This document shows positions 8,587 through 17,226 of a DNA stretch of 64,000 bases, piece by piece (the stretch's first letter is position 1; the number at the start of each line of letters is the position of its first letter). The translations under genes and the position numbers were made by a program. The stretch comes from Nonomuraea glycinis (GTDB taxonomy: Bacteria > Actinomycetota > Actinomycetes > Streptosporangiales > Streptosporangiaceae): assembly GCF_014646515.1 (NCBI RefSeq), contig NZ_BMNK01000007.1, forward strand, positions 64,398-128,397, in the 5' to 3' direction. The notes under the pieces were generated by a model. It was given only the letters and a program-made list of their open reading frames with translations, was not told where the DNA came from and did not search any database.

Positions 8587-9710
8587 TGGGCCTGAACGAG
8601 AAGCCCCTGTCGACCCTGCACGAGAAGGCGTCCTACGACCTGGACGACTTCGAGGTGCCGACGGGGCGTGAGGAGGCCTGGCGCTTCACGCCGCTGGCCC
8701 GCCTGCGCGGCCTGCACAACGGCACGGCCGAGGTCACCGGCCAGGTGCTCACCCAGGCCTACACCCCGGCCGGCGTGAGCTCCGAATGGGTGGGCCGCGA
8801 CGACGCCCGCATCGGCCGCGCCTACGTGCCGGCCGACCGCATCAGCGCGCAGGCCTACAACGCCTTCGAGAAGGCGCTCGTGGTGACCGTGCCCAAGGAG
8901 GCCGTGCTCGCCGAGCCCATCCGCGTCGAGGTGCGGGGCGGCGGCGTCGACGGCGCGTCCTACGGCCACATCGTGGTCGTGGTCGAGCCGCTCGCCGAGG
9001 CCATCGTCGTCATCGAGCACCAGGGCAGCGCCGTCTACGCCAGCAACGTCGAGTTCGTCGTCGGCGACGGCGCCACGCTGCGGGTCGTCAGCCTGCAGGA
9101 CTGGCAGGACGACGCCGTGCACGTCTCCCACCACCACGCCCAGCTCGCCAAGGACGCCACCTTCCGCAGCTTCGTGGTGACCCTGGGCGGCGACCTCGTA
9201 CGCCTGTCGCCGAGCGTGTCCTACACCGGCCCCGGCGGCGACGCCGACCTGGCCGGCGTCTACTTCGTCGACGCGGGCCAGCACCTGGAGCACCGCCTCC
9301 TGGTCGACCACTCCCGGCCCGACTGCCGGAGCAACGTCGACTACCGAGGCGCGCTGCAGGGCGAGGGCGCGCACGCCGTCTGGATCGGCGACGTGATCAT
9401 CAGGGTCGAGGCCGAGGGCACCGACACCTACGAGCTCAACCGCAACCTGATCCTCACCGACGGCGCTCGCGCCGACTCGGTCCCCAACCTGGAGATCCTC
9501 ACCGGCGAGGTCGCCGGCGCGGGCCACGCCTCCACCTCGGGCCGGCTCGACGACGAGCACATCTTCTACCTCCAGGCCCGTGGCATCCCCTTCGACGAGG
9601 CTCGCCGCCTGGTCATCCGGGGCTTCCTCGGCCAGCTCATCGAGAAGATCCAGATCGATGAGATCCGCGACCGCGTGATGAGCGCGGTGGAGGCGGAGCT
9701 CGCCCGATGA
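8586..9710 (+). CDS. sufD: Fe-S cluster assembly protein SufD
   Basis: A 374-residue paralogue of SufB and partner in the SufBC2D scaffold. The beta-helix core runs about residues 100-320, and the C-terminal helical domain (EARRLVIRGFLGQLIEKI) mirrors SufB. Its ATG overlaps the sufB stop by one base (TGATG). SufD is thought to help load iron and hold the complex together with the SufC ATPase. The sequence is full length without frameshift. Confidence 0.96.
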   Translation: MGLNEKPLSTLHEKASYDLDDFEVPTGREEAWRFTPLARLRGLHNGTAEVTGQVLTQAYTPAGVSSEWVGRDDARIGRAYVPADRISAQAYNAFEKALVVTVPKEAVLAEPIRVEVRGGGVDGASYGHIVVVVEPLAEAIVVIEHQGSAVYASNVEFVVGDGATLRVVSLQDWQDDAVHVSHHHAQLAKDATFRSFVVTLGGDLVRLSPSVSYTGPGGDADLAGVYFVDAGQHLEHRLLVDHSRPDCRSNVDYRGALQGEGAHAVWIGDVIIRVEAEGTDTYELNRNLILTDGARADSVPNLEILTGEVAGAGHASTSGRLDDEHIFYLQARGIPFDEARRLVIRGFLGQLIEKIQIDEIRDRVMSAVEAELAR

Positions 9711-10027
9711 GTGATTTCGCGAAGGTGTGCAAGGTGAGCGACATCCCCGACGAGGGGGTGATCGGCGTCGAGGTGGGGGAGACCCCCGTGGCGCTGGTGC
9801 GCAAGGGCGACGAGGTGTTCGCCCTGCACGACGTCTGCTCACACGCCGAGGTGAAGCTCAGTGAGGGCGACGTCTACGACGGCACGCTGGAGTGCTGGCT
9901 GCACGGCTCGTGCTTCGACATCCACTCGGGCAAGCCCACCGGCCCGCCCGCGACCAAGCCCGTGAACGTCTACACAGTCAAGATCGACGGCGATGACGTG
10001 CTCGTCTCGCTCTCGAAGGAGTCATAA
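9707..10027 (+). CDS. Rieske-type [2Fe-2S] ferredoxin (NirD/bphA3-like) in the suf operon
   Basis: A 106-residue protein with a complete Rieske motif: Cys44-X-His46, then Cys63-X2-His66 (DVCSHAEV and ECWLHGS). This is the non-heme oxygenase-ferredoxin type. It is coupled to sufD (ATGA overlap) and followed 5 bp later by sufC. A Rieske protein at this place is known from other actinobacterial SUF operons; its exact role is unsettled, with electron supply during cluster assembly or repair the usual suggestion. Confidence 0.93.
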   Translation: MSDFAKVCKVSDIPDEGVIGVEVGETPVALVRKGDEVFALHDVCSHAEVKLSEGDVYDGTLECWLHGSCFDIHSGKPTGPPATKPVNVYTVKIDGDDVLVSLSKES

Positions 10028-10032
10028 AACAC

Positions 10033-10779
10033 ATGTCCACCCTTGAGATCCGTGACCTTCAGGTCGCCGTCGGGGACAAGCAGATCCTGAACGGCGTCAA
10101 CCTCACCGTGAAGTCGGGCGAGACCCACGCCATCATGGGCCCCAACGGCTCCGGCAAGTCCACCCTGGCCTACGCCATCGCGGGCCACCCCAAGTACACG
10201 ATCACCGGCGGCCAGGTGCTGCTCGACGGCGTCGACATGCTGGAGCTGTCGGTCGACGAGCGCGCCCGCGCCGGCCTGTTCCTCGCCATGCAGTACCCGG
10301 TCGAGGTCCCCGGCGTGTCGGTGTCCAACTTCCTGCGCTCGGCCGTCACCGCCGTCCACGGCGAGGCGCCCAAGCTGCGCCAGTTCGCCAAGGACCTCAA
10401 GGCCGGCATGGACGCCCTGCACATCGACGCGGCCTTCGCCCAGCGCAACCTGAACGAGGGCTTCTCCGGCGGCGAGAAGAAGCGCCACGAGATCCTCCAG
10501 CTGGAGCTGCTCAAGCCGAAGATCGCGATCCTCGACGAGACCGACTCCGGCCTCGACGTCGACGCGCTGCGCGTGGTGTCGGAAGGCGTCAACCGCTTCC
10601 GCGAGACCGGTGAGACGGGCGTGCTGCTGATCACGCACTACACCCGCATCCTGCGGTACGTGAAACCCGACTTCGTGCACGTCTTCGCGGCCGGCAAGGT
10701 CGTCGAGGAGGGCGGGCCGGAGCTGGCCGACAAGCTCGAGGCCGAGGGCTACGAGCAGTACACGAGGGCGTCTGCATGA
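10033..10779 (+). CDS. sufC: Fe-S cluster assembly ATPase SufC
   Basis: A 248-residue ABC-type ATPase of the SufBCD scaffold. Walker A GPNGSGKS is at about residues 36-43, the signature FSGGEKKR follows, and Walker B is IAILDETDSGLDVDAL, where ETDSGLD replaces the transporter consensus EPTSGLD, a SufC trait. ATP binding drives the conformational change that opens the SufB-SufD interface. It starts 5 bp after the Rieske gene and overlaps sufS by ATGA. Confidence 0.97.
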   Translation: MSTLEIRDLQVAVGDKQILNGVNLTVKSGETHAIMGPNGSGKSTLAYAIAGHPKYTITGGQVLLDGVDMLELSVDERARAGLFLAMQYPVEVPGVSVSNFLRSAVTAVHGEAPKLRQFAKDLKAGMDALHIDAAFAQRNLNEGFSGGEKKRHEILQLELLKPKIAILDETDSGLDVDALRVVSEGVNRFRETGETGVLLITHYTRILRYVKPDFVHVFAAGKVVEEGGPELADKLEAEGYEQYTRASA

Positions 10780-12038
10780 CTTCCACCAGCTTGGACGTGG
10801 AGAGGATCAGGAAGGACTTCCCGGTTCTCTCCCGCGAGCTGCCCGGCGGGCGTCCGCTCGTCTACCTCGACTCGGGCAACTCCTCACAGAAGCCCACCCA
10901 GGTCATCGAGACCATGCGTGAGCACCTGGCGATGCACTACAGCAACGTCGGGCGCGCCATGCACGTGCTGGGCTCGGAGTCGACCGAGGCGTACGAAAGC
11001 GCGCGCGACAAGCTCGCCGCGTTCGTCGGCGCCCCGTCGCGCGACGAGGTGATCTTCACCAAGAACGCCTCCGAGGCCCTCAACCTGGTCGCCTACTCCT
11101 TCGGCAACCGGGCCAACACCGATCCCCGCTTCACGCTCGGCCCCGGTGACGAGATCGTCATCTCCGAGATGGAGCACCACTCCAACATCGTGCCGTGGCA
11201 GATGCTCGTGCAGCGCACCGGCGCGACGCTCAAGTGGTTCGGCGTCACCGACGAGGGCCGCCTCGACCTGTCCGGGCTGCCGGAGCTGGTCACCGAGCGG
11301 ACGAAGATCGTCTCGATCGCGCACCAGTCCAACGTGCTCGGCACCGTCAACCCGGTCGCCGAGGTGCTCGCGCGGGCTCGTGAGGTCGGCGCGCTGGTGA
11401 TGCTCGACGCCTCCCAGTCGGTGCCGCACCACCCCGTGAACGTCGCCGAGCTGGACGTCGACTTCGTGGCCTTCACCGGTCACAAGATGGTCGGCCCTTC
11501 GGGCATCGGCGTGCTGTGGGGCCGGGGTGAGCTGCTGGAGGCGATGCCTCCGTTCCTCGGCGGCGGCGAGATGATCGAGGCGGTCTGGATGGACCACTCG
11601 ACCTACGCGCCGGTGCCGCACAAGTTCGAGGCGGGCACGCCGCCCATTGTCGAGGCCATCGGCCTCGGCGCCGCGGTCGACTACCTGACCGGGATCGGCA
11701 TGGACGCCGTGGAGGCGCACGAGCGGGAGCTGACGGCCTACGCGCTGGACGCCCTGCGCGAGGTGCCCTCACTGCACCTGATCGGCCCCGACTCGCTCGA
11801 CCTGCGGGGCGGCACGCTGTCGTTCACGCTGGCGGGCATCCACCCGCACGACGTGGGGCAGATCCTCGACGACCGGTTCGGCATCGCGGTGCGCGTCGGG
11901 CACCACTGCGCGCGCCCGCTGCACCTGCGGTTCGGAATACCGGCGACCACCCGGGCGTCTTTCTACCTGTACAACACCACGGCGGAGATCGACGCCCTGG
12001 TGCGCGGCCTCCACCACGTTCAGAAGGTGTTCGCATAG
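10776..12038 (+). CDS. sufS: Cysteine desulfurase SufS (type II)
   Basis: A 420-residue PLP enzyme that removes sulfur from L-cysteine as an enzyme-bound persulfide. The PLP lysine is Lys237 in FTGHKMVGPSGIG. The catalytic Cys378 lies in VGHHCARPLH with the short loop of type II (SufS) desulfurases. The sulfur acceptor is expected to be SufU, encoded 2 bp downstream. The start overlaps the sufC stop (ATGA). Confidence 0.96.
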   Translation: MTSTSLDVERIRKDFPVLSRELPGGRPLVYLDSGNSSQKPTQVIETMREHLAMHYSNVGRAMHVLGSESTEAYESARDKLAAFVGAPSRDEVIFTKNASEALNLVAYSFGNRANTDPRFTLGPGDEIVISEMEHHSNIVPWQMLVQRTGATLKWFGVTDEGRLDLSGLPELVTERTKIVSIAHQSNVLGTVNPVAEVLARAREVGALVMLDASQSVPHHPVNVAELDVDFVAFTGHKMVGPSGIGVLWGRGELLEAMPPFLGGGEMIEAVWMDHSTYAPVPHKFEAGTPPIVEAIGLGAAVDYLTGIGMDAVEAHERELTAYALDALREVPSLHLIGPDSLDLRGGTLSFTLAGIHPHDVGQILDDRFGIAVRVGHHCARPLHLRFGIPATTRASFYLYNTTAEIDALVRGLHHVQKVFA

Positions 12039-12040
12039 CC

Positions 12041-12481
12041 ATGATCGGCGAGTCGATGTACCAGGAACTCATCCTGGAGCACTACAAGCACCCGCAGGGG
12101 CGGGGGCTCCGCGAGCCGTACGACGCCGAGGTTCACCACGTGAACCCGACCTGCGGCGACGAGATCACCCTGCGCGTCAAGATGGGCGACGCGGGCAAGA
12201 TCGAGGACGTCTCCTACGACGGGCAGGGCTGTTCGATCAGCCAGGCCGCCGCCTCGGTGCTGCACGAGCTCACCACCGGCTCGACGGTCGAGGAGTCGCT
12301 CTCCGTGGTCGCCGAGTTCACCCGTCTGATGCAGGGCAGGGGACAGGTGGAGGCCGACGAGGACGTGCTCGGCGACGCGGTCGCGTTCGCCGGGGTGGCC
12401 AAGTTCCCGGCGCGGGTCAAGTGCGCGCTGCTTTCCTGGATGGCCTACAAGGACGCTGTTGTGAGGAGTGCTGCAGGATGA
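12041..12481 (+). CDS. sufU: SufU, zinc-dependent sulfurtransferase partner of SufS
   Basis: A 146-residue protein of the SufU branch of IscU-like proteins. The expected zinc ligands are present: Cys38 and Asp40 (NPTCGD), Cys64 (GQGCSIS) and Cys128 (RVKCALLSW). The extra segment between the second and third ligands is typical of SufU rather than IscU. SufU accepts sulfur from the SufS persulfide and passes it to SufB. It lies 2 bp after sufS, and its stop overlaps the sufT ATG as ATGA. Confidence 0.95.
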   Translation: MIGESMYQELILEHYKHPQGRGLREPYDAEVHHVNPTCGDEITLRVKMGDAGKIEDVSYDGQGCSISQAAASVLHELTTGSTVEESLSVVAEFTRLMQGRGQVEADEDVLGDAVAFAGVAKFPARVKCALLSWMAYKDAVVRSAAG

Positions 12482-12837
12482 GCAAACCGGTCGAGACCCC
12501 GATCGACCTCGACGGTGAGGCCACCGTCGAGGAGGTGATGGAGGCGCTCAAGGACGTCGTGGACCCCGAGCTCGGCATCAACGTCGTGGACCTGGGGCTC
12601 ATCTACGGCCTCAACCTCGATCCCGCCGACGGCGCCAAGCCCGTCGCCACCATCGACATGACGCTGACCAGCGCCGCCTGTCCGCTCACCGACGTGATCG
12701 AGGACCAGGCGCACTCCGCGCTCGAAGGCATGGTCTCCGACGTCAAGATCAACTGGGTCTGGCTGCCGCCATGGGGCCCGGACAAGATCACCGATGAGGG
12801 GCGCGAGCAGCTTCGTATGCTAGGATTCAACGTCTGA
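12478..12837 (+). CDS. sufT: SufT / MIP18 (DUF59) family Fe-S maturation protein
   Basis: A 119-residue DUF59 protein. The motif DPELGINVVDLGLIYGL and the later MTLTSAACPLTDVI, which holds the conserved cysteine, identify the SufT/MIP18 family. SufT assists maturation of Fe-S proteins when cluster demand is high. The ATG at 12478 overlaps the sufU stop, so an earlier in-frame start inside sufU is not used. It is the last gene of the operon and is followed by a hairpin. Confidence 0.93.
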   Translation: MSKPVETPIDLDGEATVEEVMEALKDVVDPELGINVVDLGLIYGLNLDPADGAKPVATIDMTLTSAACPLTDVIEDQAHSALEGMVSDVKINWVWLPPWGPDKITDEGREQLRMLGFNV

Positions 12838-12853
12838 TCTTTTCAGGCTGTAC

Positions 12854-12874
12854 GGCTGGCGCACTGCGTCAGCC
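12854..12874 (+). terminator. Hairpin after the suf operon
   Basis: GGCTGGCGCA/TGCGTCAGCC form a stem of up to ten pairs, one of them G-T, starting 16 bp after the sufT stop. There is no clear T tract after it, as is common for high-GC terminators. Confidence 0.5.
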
Positions 12875-12904
12875 GCTTCAGCGTGCCGGGGGCCTAGGAT
12901 TTCC

Positions 12905-13135
12905 CAAGTCCCCACATGGGGAATACTCTTGATCTGCCCCGTGTTGGCACCTTAGGACACCTGACGCCTCATCGCGCGTCCCGCGCCGCCTGCGGCCGGC
13001 GCCCCAGGTGCGCCTTCCCCTCGCTCCGCCCCCGCGGCGGGCGCACTGCAATGTGTACGGCAAAGATCGCCGTACGACCCTGGCTCGTCCTTTCGCAGAA
13101 GTGACGTGCCACTTCGACTGAAAGGCACGAATTTC
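12905..13135 (+). promoter_or_regulatory. Promoter and long structured leader of the DEAD-box helicase
   Basis: This gap of nearly 300 bp has no supported gene. TACTCT near 12923 is a plausible -10, just after the dyad CCCC-ACAT-GGGG. A transcript from there would carry a leader of about 200 nt, GC-rich in the middle, ending with a stem GTACGGC-N7-GCCGTAC (13055-13075). Long structured leaders are typical of cold-induced DEAD-box helicase genes; regulation by temperature or autoregulation is inferred. Confidence 0.4.
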
Positions 13136-14893
13136 GTGACCATGCTTGACGCTGTCATGCCCGAAACGACCCCCGCTGCGGCATCTGGCCCTTCCGAGTT
13201 CGAGCTGCTTGGCCTGCCCAAGCCCCTCGTGACCGGCCTGGCCAAGCAGGGCATCGACAGCCCGTTCCCCATCCAGAGCGCGACGATCCCCGACGTGCTC
13301 GCCGGCGCCGACGTCCTCGGACGCGGCCAGACCGGCTCCGGTAAGACCCTCGCCTTCGGCCTGCCCACCATGGCGCGGCTGGCAGGCGTCCGGCCGACCC
13401 CCGGCCGCCCCCGTGCGATGATCCTCGTGCCCACCCGTGAGCTCGCGCTCCAGGTGCACGACGCCATCGAGCCGCTCGGCCGTGGCCTCGGCCTGCGGAT
13501 GAAGGTCATCGTCGGCGGCATGTCCATGGGCAAGCAGATCGAGGCGCTGCGCCGCGGCGTCGACATCGTCATCGCCACGCCGGGCCGGCTCGGCGACCTC
13601 ATCCGCCAGGGTGAGTGCTCCCTGGCCGACGTCCGGGTCAGCATCCTCGACGAGGCCGACCACATGTGCGACCTCGGCTTCTTCCCCGTCGTCACGGAGC
13701 TGCTCGCGCAGACCCCCACCGACGGGCAGCGGCTGCTGTTCTCCGCGACGCTCGACGGCGACGTGGACAAGCTCGTGCGGCGCTTCCTCAGAAACCCGAT
13801 CACGCACTCCGTCGCCCCCGCGACCTCCCCGGTCGACACTATGGAGCACCACGTGGTGCAGGTCAGCCGCGACGACAAGTTCGACGTCACGGCCGAGATC
13901 GCCAACCGCGAAGGCCGTACGATCATCTTCGTCAAGACCCAGCACGGCGTGGACCGCCTGTGCAAGCAGCTCGCCCGGGTCGGCGTCAAGGCCGGCGGAC
14001 TGCACGGCGGCAAGCGCCAGAACCAGCGCACCCGCATCCTGGCCGAGTTCCGTGAGGGCTCCGTCAACGTGCTCGTCTGCACCGACGTCGCCGCCCGCGG
14101 CATCCACGTCGACAACATCAGCCTCGTGCTGCACGTCGACCCGCCGCAGGACAGCAAGAGCTACCTGCACCGCGGCGGCCGTACGGCGCGGGCCGGCGAG
14201 AAGGGCACCGTCGTCACCCTGGTGCTGCCGAACGAGCGCCGTTCCACCGACGCGCTGACCAAGCGGGCGGGCATCCAGCCGTTCCGGCTCAAGGCCGCTC
14301 CCGGTCACCCGCGCCTGGCGGAGGTCGCCGGGGCACGCACGCCCAGTGGCGAGTCGATCCCCGTCTGGGAGCCCGACGCCCGCAAGCCGCTGCGCGGCGC
14401 CCGTCGCGAGGGTGGCGGCCACGGCGGTTCGGACCGTCGCAGCCGTCGTCCCCGCCGCGAGTTCGACGGTGGCGAGCGTCGCCCCCGTCGCCATGACGGT
14501 GGTGAGCGCCCTTTCGCGGGAGCGTCGGCTGACGACCGGCGCCCTCGACGTCACGACAACGGCGACCGTCCGGCTGGGGCCGCGCCTGGTGAGGACCGGG
14601 GCTTCCGCCGGGACGACCGTGGCGCCAGGGGCGGCTTCCGCTCCGACGACCGTGGCGGTGCCCGTGAGGCGGACCGTGGCGGTTCCCGTGAGGGTGGCTA
14701 CCGGTCCGACGACCGCAGCCGCCCGGCCGGTGACCGTTCGCGGCCGTTCTCGGCCGACCACGGCGTCCGCTCCGACGACCGGCCGCGTGACGGTTACCGC
14801 TCCGGCGGACCCCGTCAGGACGACCGTGGCGCCAGGGGCGGCTTCCGCTCCGACGACCGCCGCGCCTCGGGTGGCCGCCGCTTCGAGCGCTGA
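13136..14893 (+). CDS. DEAD-box ATP-dependent RNA helicase with RGG/RSDDRG-rich tail
   Basis: A protein of about 585 residues. It has the Q motif (FPIQSATIPDVL), motif I GQTGSGKT, Ia PTRELALQV, II DEAD, III SAT, and the C-terminal RecA domain with ARGIHV and HRGGRTARAG. The last ~170 residues are a disordered basic/acidic tail rich in RRPRR, RSDDRG and ARGGF repeats, an RNA-binding tail as in RhlE/CsdA-like actinobacterial helicases. GTG 13136 is chosen because AAAGG lies 10 nt before it; ATG 13142 or 13157 are alternatives. Role: RNA unwinding in ribosome assembly or RNA decay, especially in the cold (family knowledge). Confidence 0.93.
   Translation: MTMLDAVMPETTPAAASGPSEFELLGLPKPLVTGLAKQGIDSPFPIQSATIPDVLAGADVLGRGQTGSGKTLAFGLPTMARLAGVRPTPGRPRAMILVPTRELALQVHDAIEPLGRGLGLRMKVIVGGMSMGKQIEALRRGVDIVIATPGRLGDLIRQGECSLADVRVSILDEADHMCDLGFFPVVTELLAQTPTDGQRLLFSATLDGDVDKLVRRFLRNPITHSVAPATSPVDTMEHHVVQVSRDDKFDVTAEIANREGRTIIFVKTQHGVDRLCKQLARVGVKAGGLHGGKRQNQRTRILAEFREGSVNVLVCTDVAARGIHVDNISLVLHVDPPQDSKSYLHRGGRTARAGEKGTVVTLVLPNERRSTDALTKRAGIQPFRLKAAPGHPRLAEVAGARTPSGESIPVWEPDARKPLRGARREGGGHGGSDRRSRRPRREFDGGERRPRRHDGGERPFAGASADDRRPRRHDNGDRPAGAAPGEDRGFRRDDRGARGGFRSDDRGGAREADRGGSREGGYRSDDRSRPAGDRSRPFSADHGVRSDDRPRDGYRSGGPRQDDRGARGGFRSDDRRASGGRRFER
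14612..14859 (+). repeat. 41-bp direct repeat in the helicase tail
   Basis: An identical 41-bp segment encoding the DDRGARGGFRSDDR core occurs at 14612-14652 and 14819-14859. Partial copies lie between them. The repeats build the low-complexity tail and could change copy number by recombination. Confidence 0.8.
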
Positions 14894-14911
14894 TCCGCTG
14901 CGTTGATCTGC

Positions 14912-14955
14912 GGCGTCGCCCGCCGTACCCCCTCCGGGGTGCGGCGGGCGGCGCC
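14912..14955 (+). terminator. Strong terminator hairpin after the helicase gene
   Basis: The arms GGCG-CGCCCGCCG-ACCCC and GGGGT-CGGCGGGCG-CGCC, joined through two T/G pairs, form a stem of about 20 bp with a CTCC loop. GTTTCGT follows directly. It lies 19 bp after the stop codon. Confidence 0.85.
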
Positions 14956-15092
14956 GTTTCGTCATGTCGGTATGGGGCGCGTCAAGATCGGCATATGAGT
15001 CTGCCCGGTCTCGTCAGGCGGACGCGCGGCATCGCCACGTGCCCGCGCAGACTAGGCTTGACTCGCACGTCAGCCGACCGACGAGAGAGATC

Positions 15093-15356
15093 ATGAAGAC
15101 CTTCGAAGAGCTGTTCGCCGAGCTGTCCGAGAAGGCGCTGACCCGGCCCGCGGGTTCGGGCACCGTGGCCGCGCTCGACGCCGGCGTCCATGCCATCGGC
15201 AAGAAGGTCGTGGAGGAGGCCGCCGAGAGCTGGATGGCGGCCGAGCACGAGTCCAACGACCGGGCCGCCGAGGAGATCTCGCAGCTTCTCTACCACGTGC
15301 AGGTGCTCATGGTCGCGAAAGGGATCGGGCTGGACGAGGTGTACAAGCATCTCTAG
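15093..15356 (+). CDS. hisE: Phosphoribosyl-ATP pyrophosphatase HisE
   Basis: An 87-residue protein that hydrolyses phosphoribosyl-ATP to phosphoribosyl-AMP, the second step of histidine synthesis. The all-alpha MazG-like fold is marked by [17 protein letters not shown] and [16 protein letters not shown], which hold the metal-binding glutamates. The ATG at 15093 follows GAGAGAGATC, and a -10 like TAGGCT sits at 15053-15058. hisG follows after 60 bp, the usual actinobacterial hisE-hisG pair. Confidence 0.95.
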   Translation: MKTFEELFAELSEKALTRPAGSGTVAALDAGVHAIGKKVVEEAAESWMAAEHESNDRAAEEISQLLYHVQVLMVAKGIGLDEVYKHL

Positions 15357-15416
15357 GGCGCCCCGCGCCCACCTCCGGCCCACACCCGCGAACAGTGAGA
15401 ACACCGAGGAACAGAC

Positions 15417-16262
15417 ATGCTACGTCTGGCCGTACCGAACAAGGGCGCGCTCAGTGAGGCCGCCCAGATCATGCTCAAAGAGGCCGGCTACCGGTCGCGC
15501 AGGGACAGCAAGGAGCTCGTCGTCGTCGACGAGGACAACGGCTGCGAGCTGTTCTTCCTGCGCCCGCGCGACATCGCCGTCTACGTCGGCGAGGGCACCC
15601 TCGACGTCGGCATCACCGGCAGGGACATGCTCATCGACTCCGGCGCGCCCGTCGAGGAGATCATGTCGCTCGGCTTCGGCGGATCGACCTTCCGCCTGGC
15701 CTGCAACGCCGGCACGATGACCTCCGTCAAGGACCTGCAGGGCCTGCGCGTGGCCACCTCCTACGCCGGCCTGCTCGACAAATACCTCTCCGAGGAGGGT
15801 GTCGACGCGCGCGTCATCAAGCTCGACGGCGCCGTCGAGACCGCTATCAGGCTCGGCGTCGCCGACGCGGTGGCGGACGTGGTGGAGACCGGCACGACCC
15901 TGCGCAACGTCGGGCTCGAAGTGTTCGGCGAGCCGATCATGCGCTCGGAGGCCGTGCTCATCAAGCGCCACAGCGCGCCCGAGACGCAGGCGGCCGAGCA
16001 GCTCGTCCGCCGCTTCCAGGGGGTCGTGCACGCCCGCGACTTCGTCATGATGGACTACGACATCCGCGCCGAGCGGATCGAGGAGGCCATCGCGCTCACG
16101 CCCGGCATGGAGGGGCCGACGGTCTCGCCGCTGCACCGTGAGGGCTGGGTGGCGGTGCGCGCGATGGTCCGCCGCAAGGGCCACCAGCAGGTCATGGACC
16201 AGCTCTGGGACCTCGGCGGGCGGGCCATCCTGGTCACCGACATCTACGCCTGCCGCCTCTGA
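15417..16262 (+). CDS. hisG: ATP phosphoribosyltransferase HisG (long form)
   Basis: A 281-residue enzyme catalysing the first, feedback-controlled step of histidine synthesis (ATP + PRPP). The length and a C-terminal domain of about 75 residues (GPTVSPLHREGWVAVRAMVR) mark the long hexameric form, which is inhibited by histidine and needs no HisZ. The PRPP-binding segment ADAVADVVETGTTLR is intact. The last codons and the stop are part of a perfect 16-bp tandem duplication. Confidence 0.96.
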   Translation: MLRLAVPNKGALSEAAQIMLKEAGYRSRRDSKELVVVDEDNGCELFFLRPRDIAVYVGEGTLDVGITGRDMLIDSGAPVEEIMSLGFGGSTFRLACNAGTMTSVKDLQGLRVATSYAGLLDKYLSEEGVDARVIKLDGAVETAIRLGVADAVADVVETGTTLRNVGLEVFGEPIMRSEAVLIKRHSAPETQAAEQLVRRFQGVVHARDFVMMDYDIRAERIEEAIALTPGMEGPTVSPLHREGWVAVRAMVRRKGHQQVMDQLWDLGGRAILVTDIYACRL

Positions 16263-16279
16263 CGCCTGCCGCCTCTGAC
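16248..16279 (+). repeat. Perfect 16-bp tandem duplication across the hisG stop
   Basis: GCCTGCCGCCTCTGAC occurs twice head to tail (16248-16263, 16264-16279). The first copy contains the final hisG codons and the TGA; the second repeats them outside the gene. Confidence 0.95.
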
Positions 16280-16288
16280 AAATGTCAC

Positions 16289-16347
16289 CGCCGATCCCGG
16301 ACGGAGCTCACTGACCGGGCGGGATCGGCGAGCCTAGCGTTACCCGC
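16289..16347 (+). promoter_or_regulatory. Leaderless promoter with 11-bp inverted repeat for the ABC/two-component operon
   Basis: CGCCGATCCCG (16289-16299) and CGGGATCGGCG (16320-16330) are perfect 11-bp inverted repeats with a 20-bp spacer. A promoter CTGACC (16311-16316)-N18-TAGCGT (16335-16340) overlaps them, and the ATG at 16348 lies exactly where transcription should start. No Shine-Dalgarno sequence precedes that ATG. The dyad could be a site for the NarL-type regulator encoded downstream, or serve as a terminator for hisEG. Confidence 0.55.
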
Positions 16348-17226
16348 ATGAACGCCATCGTGTTCGACCACGTCAGCAAGCGCTTCGGGGACGTGCTCGC
16401 CGTCGACGAGCTGTCCCTGACCATCGCCGCCGGCGCCACCGTGGCCCTGCTGGGTCCCAACGGCGCCGGCAAGTCCACCTCCATCGGCATGCTGCTCGCC
16501 CTGTCCCGGCCCACCCGGGGCACGATCGCCGTGCACGGCCGCACCCCTGAGCGGGCCGTCCTGGCCGGCGAGGTGGGGGCCATGCTCCAGCAGGGCGAGC
16601 TCATCCCCGAGCTGTCCGTACGCGAGCTCGTCGAGCTGGTCCGCAGGCTCTATCCCGCGCCGCTCGGGCTGGCGGAGGTGCTGGAGCTCGCCGGCCTCAC
16701 CGAGCTGGCCAGGCGGCGGGCGGGCGGGCTGTCGGGAGGCCAGGCGCAGCGGGTCAGATTCGCCCTCGCTCTGGCCGGAGCCCCCAGGCTGCTGCTGCTC
16801 GACGAGCCCACCGCCGCCATGGACGTGGAGTCCAGGCGGCGGTTCTGGGACAGCATGCGCGCCTACGCGGCGGGCGGCAGGACCGTGCTGTTCGCCAGCC
16901 ACTACCTGGCCGAGGCCGAGGAGCACGCCGACCGGGTGATCGTCATCGCCGGCGGCAGGGTGGTGGCCGACGGCACGGCCGCCCAGATCAAGGCGGGCGC
17001 GGGCGGGCAGGTGGTGCGCTTCGCCCTCGGCGAGCAGCCCGCCGCCGGGCTCGACCGGCTGCCCGGCGTCACCGCCGTGGAGGTCGGCGCGGGGATCGCC
17101 ACGCTGCGCACCCGCGACACCGACGCCACGCTCGCCGCCCTCTACCGCGACACCGCGCTCGACGTACGCGACCTCGAACTGTCCGGCCTCGACGAGGCCT
17201 TCCTCGCGCTCACCGGGAGGTCATGA
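16348..17226 (+). CDS. ABC transporter ATP-binding protein
   Basis: A 292-residue ATPase with Walker A GPNGAGKST, signature LSGGQAQR, Walker B LLLLDEPTAAMDVESR and H-loop FASHYLAEAE. It resembles the ATPases of ABC-2 exporters that sit beside DesK-type two-component systems. It is first in an operon with a permease (ATGA overlap), a histidine kinase and a response regulator. The role is probably export of a membrane-active compound or lipid sensed by the kinase (inference). Confidence 0.92.
   Translation: MNAIVFDHVSKRFGDVLAVDELSLTIAAGATVALLGPNGAGKSTSIGMLLALSRPTRGTIAVHGRTPERAVLAGEVGAMLQQGELIPELSVRELVELVRRLYPAPLGLAEVLELAGLTELARRRAGGLSGGQAQRVRFALALAGAPRLLLLDEPTAAMDVESRRRFWDSMRAYAAGGRTVLFASHYLAEAEEHADRVIVIAGGRVVADGTAAQIKAGAGGQVVRFALGEQPAAGLDRLPGVTAVEVGAGIATLRTRDTDATLAALYRDTALDVRDLELSGLDEAFLALTGRS

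Noticed and set aside
12878-14965. 695-residue open frame antisense to the DEAD-box helicase
   Set aside because: It mirrors the helicase reading frame, is full of low-complexity Thr/Ala/Val and Asp/Val runs typical of antisense high-GC frames, and has no recognisable domain.
15357-15416. T-box or histidine leader attenuator before hisG
   Set aside because: The gap is only 60 bp, with no run of His codons, no specifier-like stem and no terminator.
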